Shown here one piece after another: positions 8,411 to 16,897 of a stretch of 64,000 nucleotides of DNA. Under the pieces are notes generated by a model. The model was not told where the DNA came from and searched no databases. It saw nothing but the letters and a program-made list of their open reading frames with translations. The stretch is taken from the NCBI RefSeq assembly GCF_036226505.1, contig NZ_CP108484.1, positions 5,146,001 to 5,210,000 of the forward strand. Reading direction: 5' to 3'. Every line of letters starts with the position of its first letter. Position 1 is the first letter of the stretch. This DNA comes from Kitasatospora sp. NBC_01246 (GTDB taxonomy: Bacteria > Actinomycetota > Actinomycetes > Streptomycetales > Streptomycetaceae). The position numbers were made by a program, and so were the translations under genes.

Positions 8411-8815
8411 ATGCCTGAAGCAGCCTCCCTCGCCGAAGCCGTCGACGCCCTGGCGGACCGTTTCCGCTCGATGCCGCAGAGCCGGCTGCTGGGAGCCGTC
8501 CCCGGCCACCCCTCCCGGGCCGCCGCCGCGCTGGCGCTGGCCGGCCGGCTGGCGACGGCGGCGCAGGCCGCCGAGGGGGCGGCGGACGGCGCCGGCGGGC
8601 CGGCCGTGCCGCCGCGCGAGTTCCCGGACGCCGGTGCCTTCGCGGCAGGCGACCAGCTGGCCGTCGCCGGGCACGATCTGGCGGCCGCCCTGACGGCCCT
8701 GCCGGCCCAGGCGCTGGTGCCGCTCCCGGAGCCGCTGGGCGGCCCCGCGGCGGCCCCGGCGGTGCTCGCCCGGGCCCTGGCCGAGGTGGCCGCCACAGCC
8801 GCGCTCTGCGGCTGA
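8411..8815 (+). CDS. Small Ala-rich protein of unknown function
   Basis: A 134-aa, Ala-rich, largely helical protein with no signal peptide, membrane segment or recognised catalytic motif. It begins MPEAASLAEAVDALADRF. The ATG directly follows a TAGGCT -10 element at the leaderless spacing, and codon bias in this frame is normal for the neighbourhood, which favours it over the minus-strand ORFs across the same stretch. No operon partner is close: a terminator precedes it and a tandem repeat follows. I do not recognise the family. Confidence 0.65.
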   Translation: MPEAASLAEAVDALADRFRSMPQSRLLGAVPGHPSRAAAALALAGRLATAAQAAEGAADGAGGPAVPPREFPDAGAFAAGDQLAVAGHDLAAALTALPAQALVPLPEPLGGPAAAPAVLARALAEVAATAALCG

Positions 8816-8865
8816 GCCCGGGCCCGGCGGCAGCGGCCCGGCGGACGGCCGGAGTGGAACGGCCC

Positions 8866-8930
8866 GGTACGAGGGCCTGGTACGTGGGCCTGGTACGAGG
8901 GCCTGGTACGAGGGCCTGGTACGAGGGCCT
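8866..8930. repeat. Five tandem copies of a 13-bp repeat
   Basis: The unit GGTACGAGGGCCT occurs five times head to tail (from 8866, 8879, 8892, 8905 and 8918); the second copy has one substitution. It lies in non-coding DNA between convergent genes and is not a CRISPR, since there are no spacers. Confidence 0.97.
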
Positions 8931-8978
8931 GGGGGGCGGCCGGTGCGGGCCCCGGCGGGAAACGGCGGACGGGAACGC

Positions 8979-9023
8979 CGAGGGCCGACCGGATCGGTAA
9001 CCCCTTGATCCGGTCGGCCCTCG
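8979..9023. terminator. Stem-loop between convergent genes
   Basis: Perfect 17-bp arms (8979-8995 and 9007-9023) with an 11-base loop, 48 bp beyond the stop of the minus-strand gene ending at 9071. It can act as that gene's terminator. Confidence 0.8.
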
Positions 9024-9070
9024 GGTGAACGTCGGCCGCGGCTGTCGCGGCCGCGTCCGCGCGCGTGGTG

Positions 9071-10024
9071 TCAGATGCTGGCGACCACCCGGTCGGCGAG
9101 CACGTAGACGGCGTCGTCGTCGGTGGAGAAGGTCAGCGAGTACGAGCCGGAGAACCGCGAGCCGCCGAGCAGCCGGACGTCCTCGCCGGCCCGGACGGCG
9201 TCGATCAGCCGGTACGCGGCCTCCCGGTCGCCGGGGGCGACGCAGAGCGTGGTGCCGTCGGCGAAGGCGTACACGTCCAGCGTGCCGAGCGGGCCCGGGC
9301 GGACGTCCGTCAGCGCCACGCCCTCCTCGGCGAGGGTGGCCAGCCGGGTGTCGGTCCACTCGCGGGACGGCGCCTGGCTGGGCACGAAGTCCGGGTGCGA
9401 GGGGTGGCGGCGCGGGTCGGGGGCGGGCGCGGGCGCGTCCTCGACCATCGGCTCGGCGTCCAGCAGTCCGGCCTCCAGGCCGGTGGCCAGCAGGTCGGCC
9501 TCGCGGCGGGCCCGGGCGTCGCCGCCGCCCTCGGCGACCGGGACCCCCGCGGGGTGCCCCGGGCGCAGCGGGGCGCCGCCGTCGGTCCCGGGCGCGTCGG
9601 GCTCGGCGCCGCCCTCGTTGATCAGGTCCTCCAGCGCCGACCGCAGCGCCTCACCGAACTCCGGGTCCATGGTGCCCGCGTTGTCGGCGGCCTCCTGCGG
9701 ACCGGTCGGCCGGGGGAAGAAGAGCGGCCACTCGTCGGTGGAGCCGAGCACACCGGCGAAGGGGGAGTCGAACAGTGGCGCGTCCTCGGCCGCGCGGGCC
9801 TCCTGCTCGGCCCAGAAGGCGCGGGCCTCGGTGATCTCCCGCTCGCGGTCGGCGGCGAGTGCCTCGGCGACGGCGCGGCGGATCGCGGCCTCGTCGACCG
9901 GTGCGGGCGTGGCGGTGGCCGCGGCCCGGGCGTCCAGCCGGCGGGAGAGCCCGCGGAGGTGGACCAGCACGGCGGTCGTCACGGCGATCAGTATCAGCAG
10001 GAGGAGGGTGTAGACGGCGCTCAC
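9071..10024 (-). CDS. Membrane-anchored protein of unknown function
   Basis: A 317-aa protein with a single N-terminal hydrophobic helix (TLLLLILIAVTTAVLVHL, residues 6-23) followed by a helical, charged stretch (about 25-90) that may be coiled coil. A low-complexity acidic/Pro region follows. The C-terminal domain (about 215-317) has the pattern of a small alpha/beta fold (LDVYAFADGTTLCVAPGDRE). The GTG at 10024 has AGGAG eight bases upstream, preferred to the longer frame reaching 10078. The topology suggests a cytoplasmic bulk tethered to the membrane. I do not recognise a named family. It is transcribed alone. Confidence 0.8.
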   Translation of the reverse strand: MSAVYTLLLLILIAVTTAVLVHLRGLSRRLDARAAATATPAPVDEAAIRRAVAEALAADREREITEARAFWAEQEARAAEDAPLFDSPFAGVLGSTDEWPLFFPRPTGPQEAADNAGTMDPEFGEALRSALEDLINEGGAEPDAPGTDGGAPLRPGHPAGVPVAEGGGDARARREADLLATGLEAGLLDAEPMVEDAPAPAPDPRRHPSHPDFVPSQAPSREWTDTRLATLAEEGVALTDVRPGPLGTLDVYAFADGTTLCVAPGDREAAYRLIDAVRAGEDVRLLGGSRFSGSYSLTFSTDDDAVYVLADRVVASI

Positions 10025-10220
10025 GGAACGTACTCCTAGGGAGGAGTGGAACGGGGTTACCTCTCCACATTGCCCCATACGGGGCTGTTACCGCAGTGGC
10101 GAATGTCTAATTTGCCCGGGACTTTCGCTCTTGTCCCCAAATTGTTAGGTAACACCGTTCTACGCAGCGGAGTTGATCCGCTCCGCACTGTCGATTTCCG
10201 GGCCCGATTCGAAAGAAAAG

Positions 10221-10255
10221 AGGGCCGGATCGACCTCGCGGTGTGATCCGGCCCT
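10221..10255 (-). terminator. Terminator of the thiolase gene
   Basis: Perfect 11-bp arms (10221-10231 and 10245-10255). Read on the minus strand the hairpin is followed by CTTTTCTTT, a good U tract. Confidence 0.88.
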
Positions 10256-10316
10256 CAATTACTGTGCGTCACTCCAAATGGGTGGTCTGGACCCTTCGGG
10301 GTTGACGCCGGGAGGT

Positions 10317-11537
10317 TCAGCTGAGCCGCTCGACGACCATCGCCATGCCCTGGCCGCCACCGACGCACATGGTCTCCAGGCCGAACTGCTTGTCGTGCCA
10401 CTGGAGGGAGTTGATCAGGGTGGTGGTGATGCGGGCGCCGGTCATGCCGAAGGGGTGGCCGACGGCGATGGCGCCGCCGTTGACGTTCAGGCGGTCGAGG
10501 TCGACGCCCAGGTCCCGGTAGGAGGGGATGACCTGGGCGGCGAAGGCCTCGTTGATCTCGACGAGGTCGATGTCGCCGATGGTGAGGCCGGCCCGGCGCA
10601 GTGCCTGCTTGGAGGCCTCGACGGGGCCGTAGCCCATGATCTCGGGGGAGAGGGCGCTGACGCCGGTGGAGACGACGCGGGCGAGGGGGGTGATGCCGAG
10701 TTCGCGGGCCTTGGTGTCGGACATGATGACGAGGGCGGCGGCGCCGTCGTTGAGGGGGCAGCAGTTACCGGCGGTCACGGTGCCGTCGGGGCGGAAGACG
10801 GGCTTGAGGCCGGCGACGGCTTCGAGGGTGACGCCGGCGCGGGGGCCGTCGTCGGTGGAGACGACGGTGCCGTCGGGGAGGGTGACGGGGGTGATCTCGC
10901 GCTCCCAGAAGCCGGACTTGATGGCGGCCTCGGCGAGGTTCTGGGAGCGGACGCCGAAGGCGTCCTGGTCGGCGCGGGTGATGCCCTTGAGGGCGGCGAG
11001 GTTCTCGGCGGTCTGGCCCATCGCGATGTAGGCGTCGGGGACGAGGCCGTCCTCACGGGGGTCGTGCCACTCCCCACCGCCCTGCTCGGCGCGCTGGGCG
11101 GTACGGGCCTGGGCGTCGTCGAAGAGCGGGTTCATGGTGCCGGGCATGCCGTCGGAGGTGCCGTTGACGCTGCGGGAGACGGTCTCGACGCCGGCGGAGA
11201 TGAAGACGTCGCCCTCGCCGGCCTTGATGGCGTGCAGTGCCATCCGGGTGGTCTGCAGCGAGGAGGAGCAGTACCGGGTGACGGTGGTGCCGGGGAGGTA
11301 GTCCATGCCCATCTGGACGGCGACGATCCGGGCGAGGTTGTGGCCCTGCTCGCCGCCGGGGAGGCCGCAGCCGAGCATCAGGTCGTCGATGTCGCGGGGG
11401 TCGAGCTGGGGGACCTTGGCGAGGGCGGTGGCGATGATGTGGGCGGTCAGGTCGTCGGGGCGGACGTCCTTGAGGGAGCCCTTGAAAGCCCGGCCGATCG
11501 GCGAACGGGTGGCGCTGACGATGACGGCTTCGGGCAT
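10317..11537 (-). CDS. Acetyl-CoA C-acetyltransferase (thiolase)
   Basis: A 406-aa cytosolic thiolase that condenses two acetyl-CoA or cleaves 3-ketoacyl-CoA. The nucleophilic Cys90 lies in RYCSSSLQT. The C-terminal signature blocks are [17 protein letters not shown] (catalytic His) and [10 protein letters not shown] (catalytic Cys). Length and motif spacing are full family size. The ATG at 11537 is followed directly by the family-typical start [16 protein letters not shown]. It is transcribed alone or after the SGNH hydrolase, 111 bp upstream. An inverted repeat TACC-N4-GGTA in that gap may be a repressor operator, and a U-tract terminator follows the gene. Whether it is biosynthetic or beta-oxidative is not decidable here. 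Confidence 0.93.
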   Translation of the reverse strand: MPEAVIVSATRSPIGRAFKGSLKDVRPDDLTAHIIATALAKVPQLDPRDIDDLMLGCGLPGGEQGHNLARIVAVQMGMDYLPGTTVTRYCSSSLQTTRMALHAIKAGEGDVFISAGVETVSRSVNGTSDGMPGTMNPLFDDAQARTAQRAEQGGGEWHDPREDGLVPDAYIAMGQTAENLAALKGITRADQDAFGVRSQNLAEAAIKSGFWEREITPVTLPDGTVVSTDDGPRAGVTLEAVAGLKPVFRPDGTVTAGNCCPLNDGAAALVIMSDTKARELGITPLARVVSTGVSALSPEIMGYGPVEASKQALRRAGLTIGDIDLVEINEAFAAQVIPSYRDLGVDLDRLNVNGGAIAVGHPFGMTGARITTTLINSLQWHDKQFGLETMCVGGGQGMAMVVERLS

Positions 11538-11634
11538 GACGGGCTCCTCGCTGAGTGACCTTCGGGCGGTGGGGTGTCCGGGTGGCGGTCCGACGGGAAC
11601 GACCGGGTGCGCGGGGGACGCCCGGGAGGAAAGT

Positions 11635-11646
11635 TACCGTCTGGTA
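11635..11646. promoter_or_regulatory. Inverted repeat upstream of the thiolase gene, possible operator
   Basis: TACC-GTCT-GGTA is a perfect 4+4 inverted repeat about 98 bp upstream of the thiolase start. On the minus strand it overlaps a possible -10, TAACTT (11631-11636). The arrangement would suit a TetR-type repressor, but the regulator is unknown. Confidence 0.4.
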
Positions 11647-11648
11647 GA

Positions 11649-12743
11649 TCAGGCGTCACCCGCCCCGGCGTGTGAGCTGGCCGACGTGTTCCCGCGGTCG
11701 GGCCCGGCGGCCGGGGCCGACCGCCCGGCGGGCCCCTCGGCGGCCCAGGTGCCCGGCAGGCCGACTCGCAGCCGGTGGCGCAGCAGGGCCCAGCGCCGGC
11801 CCGCGCCCTCCGCGCCGACGGCGGCCACCTCGGTGCCGGAGCGGCCCGCCGCGGCGGCCGCGGCCACCGCCACCGGCAGCACCGTCTCGCCCGGCACGGC
11901 TCCGGCCGGCCGCTCGTCCTCGGGCCAGAGGCCCAGCACCGCGCAGAGCGAGGGCAGCACGGCCATCGCGGCCGTCGCGTACCCCTGGGCCGACGGGTGG
12001 TAGCGGTCGGCGGCGAACATCTCCGGCCGGGCCGCGAACTCCGGCCCGAGCAGTGAGCCCAGCGAGACCGTCCGGCCGCCGGCCTCCACCACGGCGATGG
12101 TCTGCGCCGCCGCCAGCTGCCGGCTGACCCGCCGGGCCACCCAGCGCAGCGGCGGCCGGACCGGCTTGATGGTGCCGAGGTCCGGGCAGGTGCCGACCAC
12201 CACCTCGCAGCCGTTGGCGCGCAGCGCGGCGACCGCCTCGCCGAGGTGGCGCACCGCGAGCTGTGCCGGGCTGTGCCGGGTCACGTCGTTGGCGCCCACC
12301 ATGATCACGGCGATGTCGGGGCGGTGCGGCAGGGCGAGCTCCAACTGGCCGGAGAGGTCGGCGGAGCGTCCGCCGGAGCGGGCCACGTTGACCAGCCGGA
12401 CCGGCCGCTCGGCCACCGACGCCAGGCCGGCGGCCAGCAGCGCGCCCGGGGTGTCGCGGGCGCGCAGCACCCCGAGGCCGGCGGCGGTGGAGTCGCCGAG
12501 GAAGGCGAGCACCAGGGGCGGCTGGCCGGTGCTGCCGGCGTCGGCGAAGGCCTCGCCGTAGACGCCGTCGGCCCGGGGCGGGTCGCCCTCCAGGATGCCG
12601 ATGGCCTGCACGGCCAGCTTGCTCTCGGTCAACAGCACGCCGACCAGGCCGACGCCCAGCAGGCCGAGCCCGCCGCCGCCGTAAGCCGCCGCGGTGGCGA
12701 TGCGGCGGGCCACCCGGGCCCGCGACTCCTGTGCCCCTGGCAT
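11649..12743 (-). CDS. SGNH/GDSL hydrolase
   Basis: A 364-aa protein with one N-terminal hydrophobic segment (about residues 18-43), so probably membrane-anchored with an extracytoplasmic domain. The SGNH blocks are visible: block I LAFLGDSTAAGLGV (catalytic Ser), block II RSGG, block III VGANDVT (Asn), and block V DRYHPSAQGY (Asp-x-x-His). This is the GDSL-like lipase/acylhydrolase fold. The C-terminal 100 residues are low-complexity Ala/Pro/Arg. The ATG at 12743 has a G-rich AAGGGG ribosome site, preferred to upstream starts that would add unlikely sequence. It lies upstream of thiolase on the same strand, and together they may handle acyl groups. The substrate is unknown. Confidence 0.88.
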   Translation of the reverse strand: MPGAQESRARVARRIATAAAYGGGGLGLLGVGLVGVLLTESKLAVQAIGILEGDPPRADGVYGEAFADAGSTGQPPLVLAFLGDSTAAGLGVLRARDTPGALLAAGLASVAERPVRLVNVARSGGRSADLSGQLELALPHRPDIAVIMVGANDVTRHSPAQLAVRHLGEAVAALRANGCEVVVGTCPDLGTIKPVRPPLRWVARRVSRQLAAAQTIAVVEAGGRTVSLGSLLGPEFAARPEMFAADRYHPSAQGYATAAMAVLPSLCAVLGLWPEDERPAGAVPGETVLPVAVAAAAAAGRSGTEVAAVGAEGAGRRWALLRHRLRVGLPGTWAAEGPAGRSAPAAGPDRGNTSASSHAGAGDA

Positions 12744-12961
12744 CCGGTGCCCCCTTCGCGTCCTCGTGCCGCCCCCAGTCGGAGCCGCCACTCGCGTTGC
12801 CTGTACACCTCCTACCCGTCCTCGGCCGTGCGCTATCGACGGGACTGGGCCATCCGTGGGCGCACCGCGCGGGCGGCGGTCGGGCGGCGGTCCGGAAGGG
12901 GGCCGCGTGGGGGCGGGGCGCAGGTGCGACGCAGGGGAGGGCCGGGGCCGGTGGCACGGCC

Positions 12962-12967
12962 TAGGCT
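12962..12967 (+). promoter_or_regulatory. Possible -10 element upstream of cbs
   Basis: TAGGCT lies 47 bases before the GTG start of cystathionine beta-synthase and would give a short leader containing the GGGAGG ribosome site. Confidence 0.4.
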
Positions 12968-13014
12968 TTGCAGTACCGAAAGCACTCGCATGCCCACAGA
13001 CCGGGAGGACCCCC

Positions 13015-14415
13015 GTGCGGTACCACAACTCGATCATCGACCTGGTCGGCAATACGCCCTTGGTCAAGCTCAACAAGGTCACCGACGGCATCAGCGCGAC
13101 AGTGCTGGCGAAGGTCGAGTACTTCAACCCCGGCGGTTCCGTGAAGGACCGGATCGCGATGCGCATGATCGAGGCCGCCGAGGCCTCGGGCGCGCTGAAG
13201 CCCGGCGGCACGATCGTGGAGCCGACCTCCGGCAACACCGGTGTCGGCCTGGCGATCGTGGCCCAGCAGAAGGGCTACAAGTGCATCTTCGTCTGTCCGG
13301 ACAAGGTGTCCACCGACAAGATCAACACGCTGCGCGCGTACGGCGCCGAGGTGGTCGTCTGTCCGACCGCCGTCGCCCCGGAGCACCCGGACTCCTACTA
13401 CAACGTCTCGGACCGGCTGGTCCGTGAGACGCCGAACGCCTGGAAGCCGGACCAGTACTCCAACCCGGACAACCCGGCCTCGCACTACCACTCCACCGGT
13501 CCGGAGCTGTGGGAGCAGACCGAGGGGCGGATCACCCACTTCGTGGCCGGCGTCGGCACCGGCGGCACCATCTCCGGCACCGGCAACTACCTGAAGGAGG
13601 TCTCCGGCGGCAAGGTCAAGGTCGTCGGCGCCGACCCGGAGGGTTCGGTCTACTCGGGCGGCACCGGCCGGCCGTACCTGGTCGAGGGGGTCGGTGAGGA
13701 CTTCTGGCCGACCGCCTACGACCGTGGCGTCGCGGACGAGATCGTCGCCGTGTCCGACAAGGACTCGTTCCAGATGACCCGCCGGCTGGCCAAGGAGGAG
13801 GGCCTGCTGGTCGGCGGCTCCTGCGGGATGGCCGTGGTGGCCGCGCTGGAGGTGGCCGAGCGGCTGGGCCCGGACGACGTCGTGGTGGTGCTGCTGCCGG
13901 ACGGCGGCCGCGGCTACCTGTCGAAGATCTTCAACGACGACTGGATGGCCGACTACGGCTTCCTGCCCTCGGCCACCGACGAGGCGCACATCGCCGAGGT
14001 GCTGGCCCGCAAGGACGCCATCGAGCACGAGGGCATCCCGCAGTTCGTCCACATGCACCCCAACGAGACCGTCGCCGAGGCGGTCCGGGTGCTGCGCGAG
14101 TACGGCGTCTCGCAGATGCCGGTGGTCTCCCCGGGGGCCGGCCACCCCGACATCATGGCCGGTGAGGTGATCGGCTCGGTCGCCGAGAAGCTGCTCCTGG
14201 AGGGCGTCTTCGCGAACGAGATCCAGCTGGACGACACACTGGACAAGGTGATGTCCAAGCCGCTGCCCGTGGTCGGTTCGGGCGAGACCGTCACCAACCT
14301 GATGACGGTGCTGGAGAAGGCCGACGCGGCCGTGGTGCTGGTGGAGGGCAAGCCGCAGGGCATCGTCACCCGCCAGGACCTGCTGGGCTTCCTGGCCGCC
14401 CGCAGCTCGCACTGA
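13015..14415 (+). CDS. cbs: Cystathionine beta-synthase
   Basis: A 466-aa PLP enzyme that condenses serine and homocysteine to cystathionine, the first step of transsulfuration to cysteine. The fold-type-II catalytic domain spans about 1-320, with PLP Lys44 in NPGGSVKDR, the substrate loop TSGNTGVG and the phosphate-binding GTGGTISG. A C-terminal pair of CBS domains (about 340-460) is present, unlike the CysK and CysM O-acetylserine lyases. It has no N-terminal haem domain. The GTG start has GGGAGG seven bases upstream. With the cystathionine gamma-synthase/lyase gene at 18217 the window encodes both halves of a transsulfuration route, and MsrA and Mca nearby also deal with sulfur compounds. 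Confidence 0.94.
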   Translation: MRYHNSIIDLVGNTPLVKLNKVTDGISATVLAKVEYFNPGGSVKDRIAMRMIEAAEASGALKPGGTIVEPTSGNTGVGLAIVAQQKGYKCIFVCPDKVSTDKINTLRAYGAEVVVCPTAVAPEHPDSYYNVSDRLVRETPNAWKPDQYSNPDNPASHYHSTGPELWEQTEGRITHFVAGVGTGGTISGTGNYLKEVSGGKVKVVGADPEGSVYSGGTGRPYLVEGVGEDFWPTAYDRGVADEIVAVSDKDSFQMTRRLAKEEGLLVGGSCGMAVVAALEVAERLGPDDVVVVLLPDGGRGYLSKIFNDDWMADYGFLPSATDEAHIAEVLARKDAIEHEGIPQFVHMHPNETVAEAVRVLREYGVSQMPVVSPGAGHPDIMAGEVIGSVAEKLLLEGVFANEIQLDDTLDKVMSKPLPVVGSGETVTNLMTVLEKADAAVVLVEGKPQGIVTRQDLLGFLAARSSH

Positions 14416-14813
14416 CGGCGGCTCATCGAGGCCGCCCGCCCAAGCGGCTGAGGGCTCGTCCGGGGGCGAAGTGGTACACCGGCGTCACCTGCGCGCAGCA
14501 CGCGCTTAACACGCGTCGGGCATCGTTGAGGTCAACGGCAAGACGCCGAACGAGGCGACGACAACCGTCCGGGAGCGGCTCCCCGGTGGTCGTGGTCGTC
14601 TCCGGACACGTCGGACGGCCCTGACCCGGCCGGCCGTGTCCTGCCCTTCGTGCCCGGTTGCGGGCGTGGAGGGGCCCACCGCGGGGGGCGTCGTCGTCCC
14701 GCCCCTGTCCGGCTCCGGCCGGTCATCAGGGTGCGGCGGCTCCCGCGGTCGTCACCGCGCCGTTTCGGCGCGTCTCCGCGGCTCCCGGGTGGGGGAGCCC
14801 CGGCGGAGACGGC

Positions 14814-14845
14814 AGGGCCGGTCCCTCCTCGGAGGGGCCGGCCCT
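14814..14845. terminator. Stem-loop in the cbs downstream region
   Basis: The 15-base arms (14814-14828 and 14831-14845) pair with one mismatch and a 2-base gap. It could be a terminator for cbs, although it lies 400 bp past the stop. Confidence 0.55.
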
Positions 14846-14965
14846 TCCCGTGCGTCCGCCCGTCCCGTGGGCCGCTCGCCGCCGTGCCCGCGGGCGCCCC
14901 GGCCGGGAATCGCCGCCCCCCGGCCCCTCGGACCCGGCGTGCCTTCGGGCCGGAGCGGTTTCCCG

Positions 14966-14971
14966 TACGCT
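14966..14971 (+). promoter_or_regulatory. -10 element of a leaderless transcript
   Basis: TACGCT ends seven bases before the ATG at 14979, which has no Shine-Dalgarno sequence. Confidence 0.45.
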
Positions 14972-14978
14972 CGCACGC

Positions 14979-15317
14979 ATGACCAGCACTGACACGACCG
15001 GCCAGGACGAACCGCGCTACGTCCGGCTCAGCATCGAGCTCATCGCCGAGATCACCGACGAGGGGGCGCTCAAGGCGGCGGCCCTGCAGCAGGTGGCGGA
15101 CGACGAGTACCTCGACGACGAGGAGCGCGCCCAGTCCGTCGAGGCCATCGAGGTGGACCCGTCGGGTTCGCTCGCGCACTTCATCGACCCGGTCGCCCTG
15201 CTCGGCGACGTCCCGGGCGTCGAGCTCGCCTCGGCGACCTGGGAGTCCGCGCAGACCGAGTTCGACGCCGAGGGGGAGGGCTGGGACGAGTACACGGTGG
15301 ACGAGCCCGCCGAGTAG
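14979..15317 (+). CDS. Small acidic protein of unknown function
   Basis: A 112-aa, strongly acidic cytosolic protein (many Asp/Glu, few Lys) with no membrane segment, Cys pair or known catalytic motif. It begins MTSTDTTGQDEPRYVRLSIE and ends in an acidic tail. The ATG at 14979 follows a TACGCT element at leaderless spacing. A perfect U-tract terminator follows 30 bp after the stop, so it is a single-gene unit. Codon bias supports it as real. The family is not recognised. Confidence 0.75.
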   Translation: MTSTDTTGQDEPRYVRLSIELIAEITDEGALKAAALQQVADDEYLDDEERAQSVEAIEVDPSGSLAHFIDPVALLGDVPGVELASATWESAQTEFDAEGEGWDEYTVDEPAE

Positions 15318-15347
15318 TCCTCACCGACTTTCGTCACGGCCCGCGAG

Positions 15348-15379
15348 TGCCCGGTCTGCTTTCGCAGACCGGGCATTTT
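15348..15379 (+). terminator. Rho-independent terminator
   Basis: Perfect 12-bp arms (15348-15359 and 15364-15375), loop TTTC, then TTTT. Confidence 0.93.
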
Positions 15380-15387
15380 GTCCATAT

Positions 15388-15417
15388 TTGGCAGGAAGTT
15401 GAGTAGTCTCATACGAT
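15388..15417 (+). promoter_or_regulatory. Vegetative-type promoter of the L,D-transpeptidase gene
   Basis: TTGGCA (15388-15393), an 18-base spacer, then TACGAT (15412-15417) match the principal-sigma consensus well. Transcription would begin near 15424, giving a leader of about 80 bases to the GTG at 15505. Confidence 0.65.
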
Positions 15418-15504
15418 CGCCACTCGTCGGTGATGGAACCGTGAAAGGGCGGATTGCGTTTCTCTATCCGTAATGCCCGGGATGATCAGCAGGGAGAAGG
15501 CGAC

Positions 15505-16791
15505 GTGACGGCACGGGACGGGCAGGGTCGGGCGGCCGGCGGGAACTGGAGCCGGCGCGGTGTGCTGGCGGGTCTGATCGGCGCGCCGGTCCTGCTGCTG
15601 GCGGCGTGCAACGACAGCAAGGGCGACGGCGGGAGCGCCGCCGGCCCGGGCAGCGGATCCTCGGGCGGCGGCGCCACGGGCAGCGGCCCCGCGAGCGCGA
15701 GCAGCGCGCCGAAGACCTCCGTGGCCGTCATCACCGTCACCCCCGCCGACGGCTCCACCGCCGCCAGCTTCAGCGAGCCGGTCCGGGTCACCGTCACGGG
15801 CGGCACCCTCGGCTCGGTCAAGGTCACCGACTCGACCGGCAAGGCGCTGGCCGGGGAGCTCTCCTCGGACGGCACCGGCTGGACGTCCGCCGCCGCGCCC
15901 GCCAGCGGGACCAAGTACACCGTCACAGCCTCGGCCACCGACAAGGACAAGCTGGAGGCGGACGCCAACGCCGTCTTCACCACGGCGACCCCGGCCAACA
16001 CCTTCGTCGGCTACTTCACCCCCGAGGACGGCTCGGTCGTCGGCGTCGGCATGCCGGTCTCGATCAACTTCAGCAAGCCGGTGACCGACCGCAAGGCCGT
16101 CCAGCAGGCGATCACCGTGACAGCCGAGCCCGGCGTCGAGATCGTCGGGCACTGGTTCTCCAGCACCCGCCTGGACTTCCGGCCGCAGGAGTACTGGGCC
16201 AAGGGCACCAAGGTCACCGTGCAGCTCCGGCTCAAGGACGTCCAGGCCGCCAAGGGCGTCTACGGCACCCAGTCCAAGGACGTCCGCTTCACCATCGGCC
16301 GCGCGCAGACCAGCGTCGCCGACCTCGCCGCCAAGAAGCTCACCGTCACCACCGACGGCCAGGTCAGCGCCGTCTACCCGATCTCCGGCGGCTCGCCGGA
16401 GTACCGCACCTGGGGCGGCAAGATGGTCATCTCGGAGCAGTACCAGCAGACCCGGATGAACTCGCAGACCGTCGGCCTCGGCAGCGAGTACGACATCGCC
16501 GACGTGCCGCACGCCCAGCGCCTGACCACCTCCGGCACCTTCATCCACGGCAACTACTGGTCCCCGGCGTCGATCTTCGGCAGCCAGAACACCAGCCACG
16601 GCTGCGTCGGCCTGAAGGACGCCAAGGGCGGCCAGGACCAGGGCCTGGACGGCTACAAGTTCTACAAGAGCTCGATGATCGGCGACGTCGTCGAGGTCGT
16701 GAACTCCGGCGACAAGACCGTCGAGCCCTCCAACGGCCTGAACGGCTGGAACCTGGGCTGGGCCGCCTGGAAGGCCGGCAGCGCGGTCTGA
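15505..16791 (+). CDS. L,D-transpeptidase lipoprotein (Ig-like plus YkuD)
   Basis: A 428-aa exported cell-wall enzyme that forms 3-3 cross-links in peptidoglycan. The N-terminus has a twin-arginine-like SRRGVLAG followed by a hydrophobic core and the lipobox LLAAC, with Cys35 the predicted lipidated residue. Next come a Gly/Ser linker (36-65), two bacterial Ig-like domains (about 70-280) and a YkuD catalytic domain (about 285-410). The catalytic motif is His348 in FIHGNYW and SHGC with His365 and Cys367. This order matches mycobacterial LdtMt2-type enzymes. The GTG at 15505 has GGGAGAAGG upstream, chosen over the TTG at 15454. A consensus-like promoter precedes it. Confidence 0.93.
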   Translation: MTARDGQGRAAGGNWSRRGVLAGLIGAPVLLLAACNDSKGDGGSAAGPGSGSSGGGATGSGPASASSAPKTSVAVITVTPADGSTAASFSEPVRVTVTGGTLGSVKVTDSTGKALAGELSSDGTGWTSAAAPASGTKYTVTASATDKDKLEADANAVFTTATPANTFVGYFTPEDGSVVGVGMPVSINFSKPVTDRKAVQQAITVTAEPGVEIVGHWFSSTRLDFRPQEYWAKGTKVTVQLRLKDVQAAKGVYGTQSKDVRFTIGRAQTSVADLAAKKLTVTTDGQVSAVYPISGGSPEYRTWGGKMVISEQYQQTRMNSQTVGLGSEYDIADVPHAQRLTTSGTFIHGNYWSPASIFGSQNTSHGCVGLKDAKGGQDQGLDGYKFYKSSMIGDVVEVVNSGDKTVEPSNGLNGWNLGWAAWKAGSAV

Positions 16792-16884
16792 GGCCCCGGG
16801 CGGGCCGCCGCGGGCGCCGCGGGGCGGTCCGGGGCCGTCGAACGCGACGGCCGAAACCCGCCGGACACCGGGCGGTCCGGGCGG

Positions 16885-16890
16885 CAGGCT
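16885..16890 (+). promoter_or_regulatory. Possible -10 element of a leaderless transcript
   Basis: CAGGCT, one mismatch from the TAnnnT pattern, ends seven bases before the DUF1203 ATG. Confidence 0.3.
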
Positions 16891-16897
16891 GGGCGGC

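Larger units (their letters stand above)
14416..14978. other. Intergenic region downstream of cbs
   Basis: 563 bases without a supported gene. It contains a stem-loop (14814-14845) and a -10 hexamer for the next gene (14966-14971). ORFs on both strands here are Arg/Gly/Pro-rich noise without ribosome sites. Confidence 0.65.

Noticed and set aside
8866-8930. CRISPR array
   Set aside because: The repeats are directly adjacent with no spacers and no cas genes are in the window.
10173-11558. 461-aa plus-strand frame opposite thiolase
   Set aside because: Gly/Asp/Val-rich shadow; thiolase on the minus strand has all catalytic motifs.
16792-16897. Imperfect GC-rich hairpin after the L,D-transpeptidase gene
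   Set aside because: Several overlapping weak pairings are possible and there is no U tract, so no single terminator could be called.
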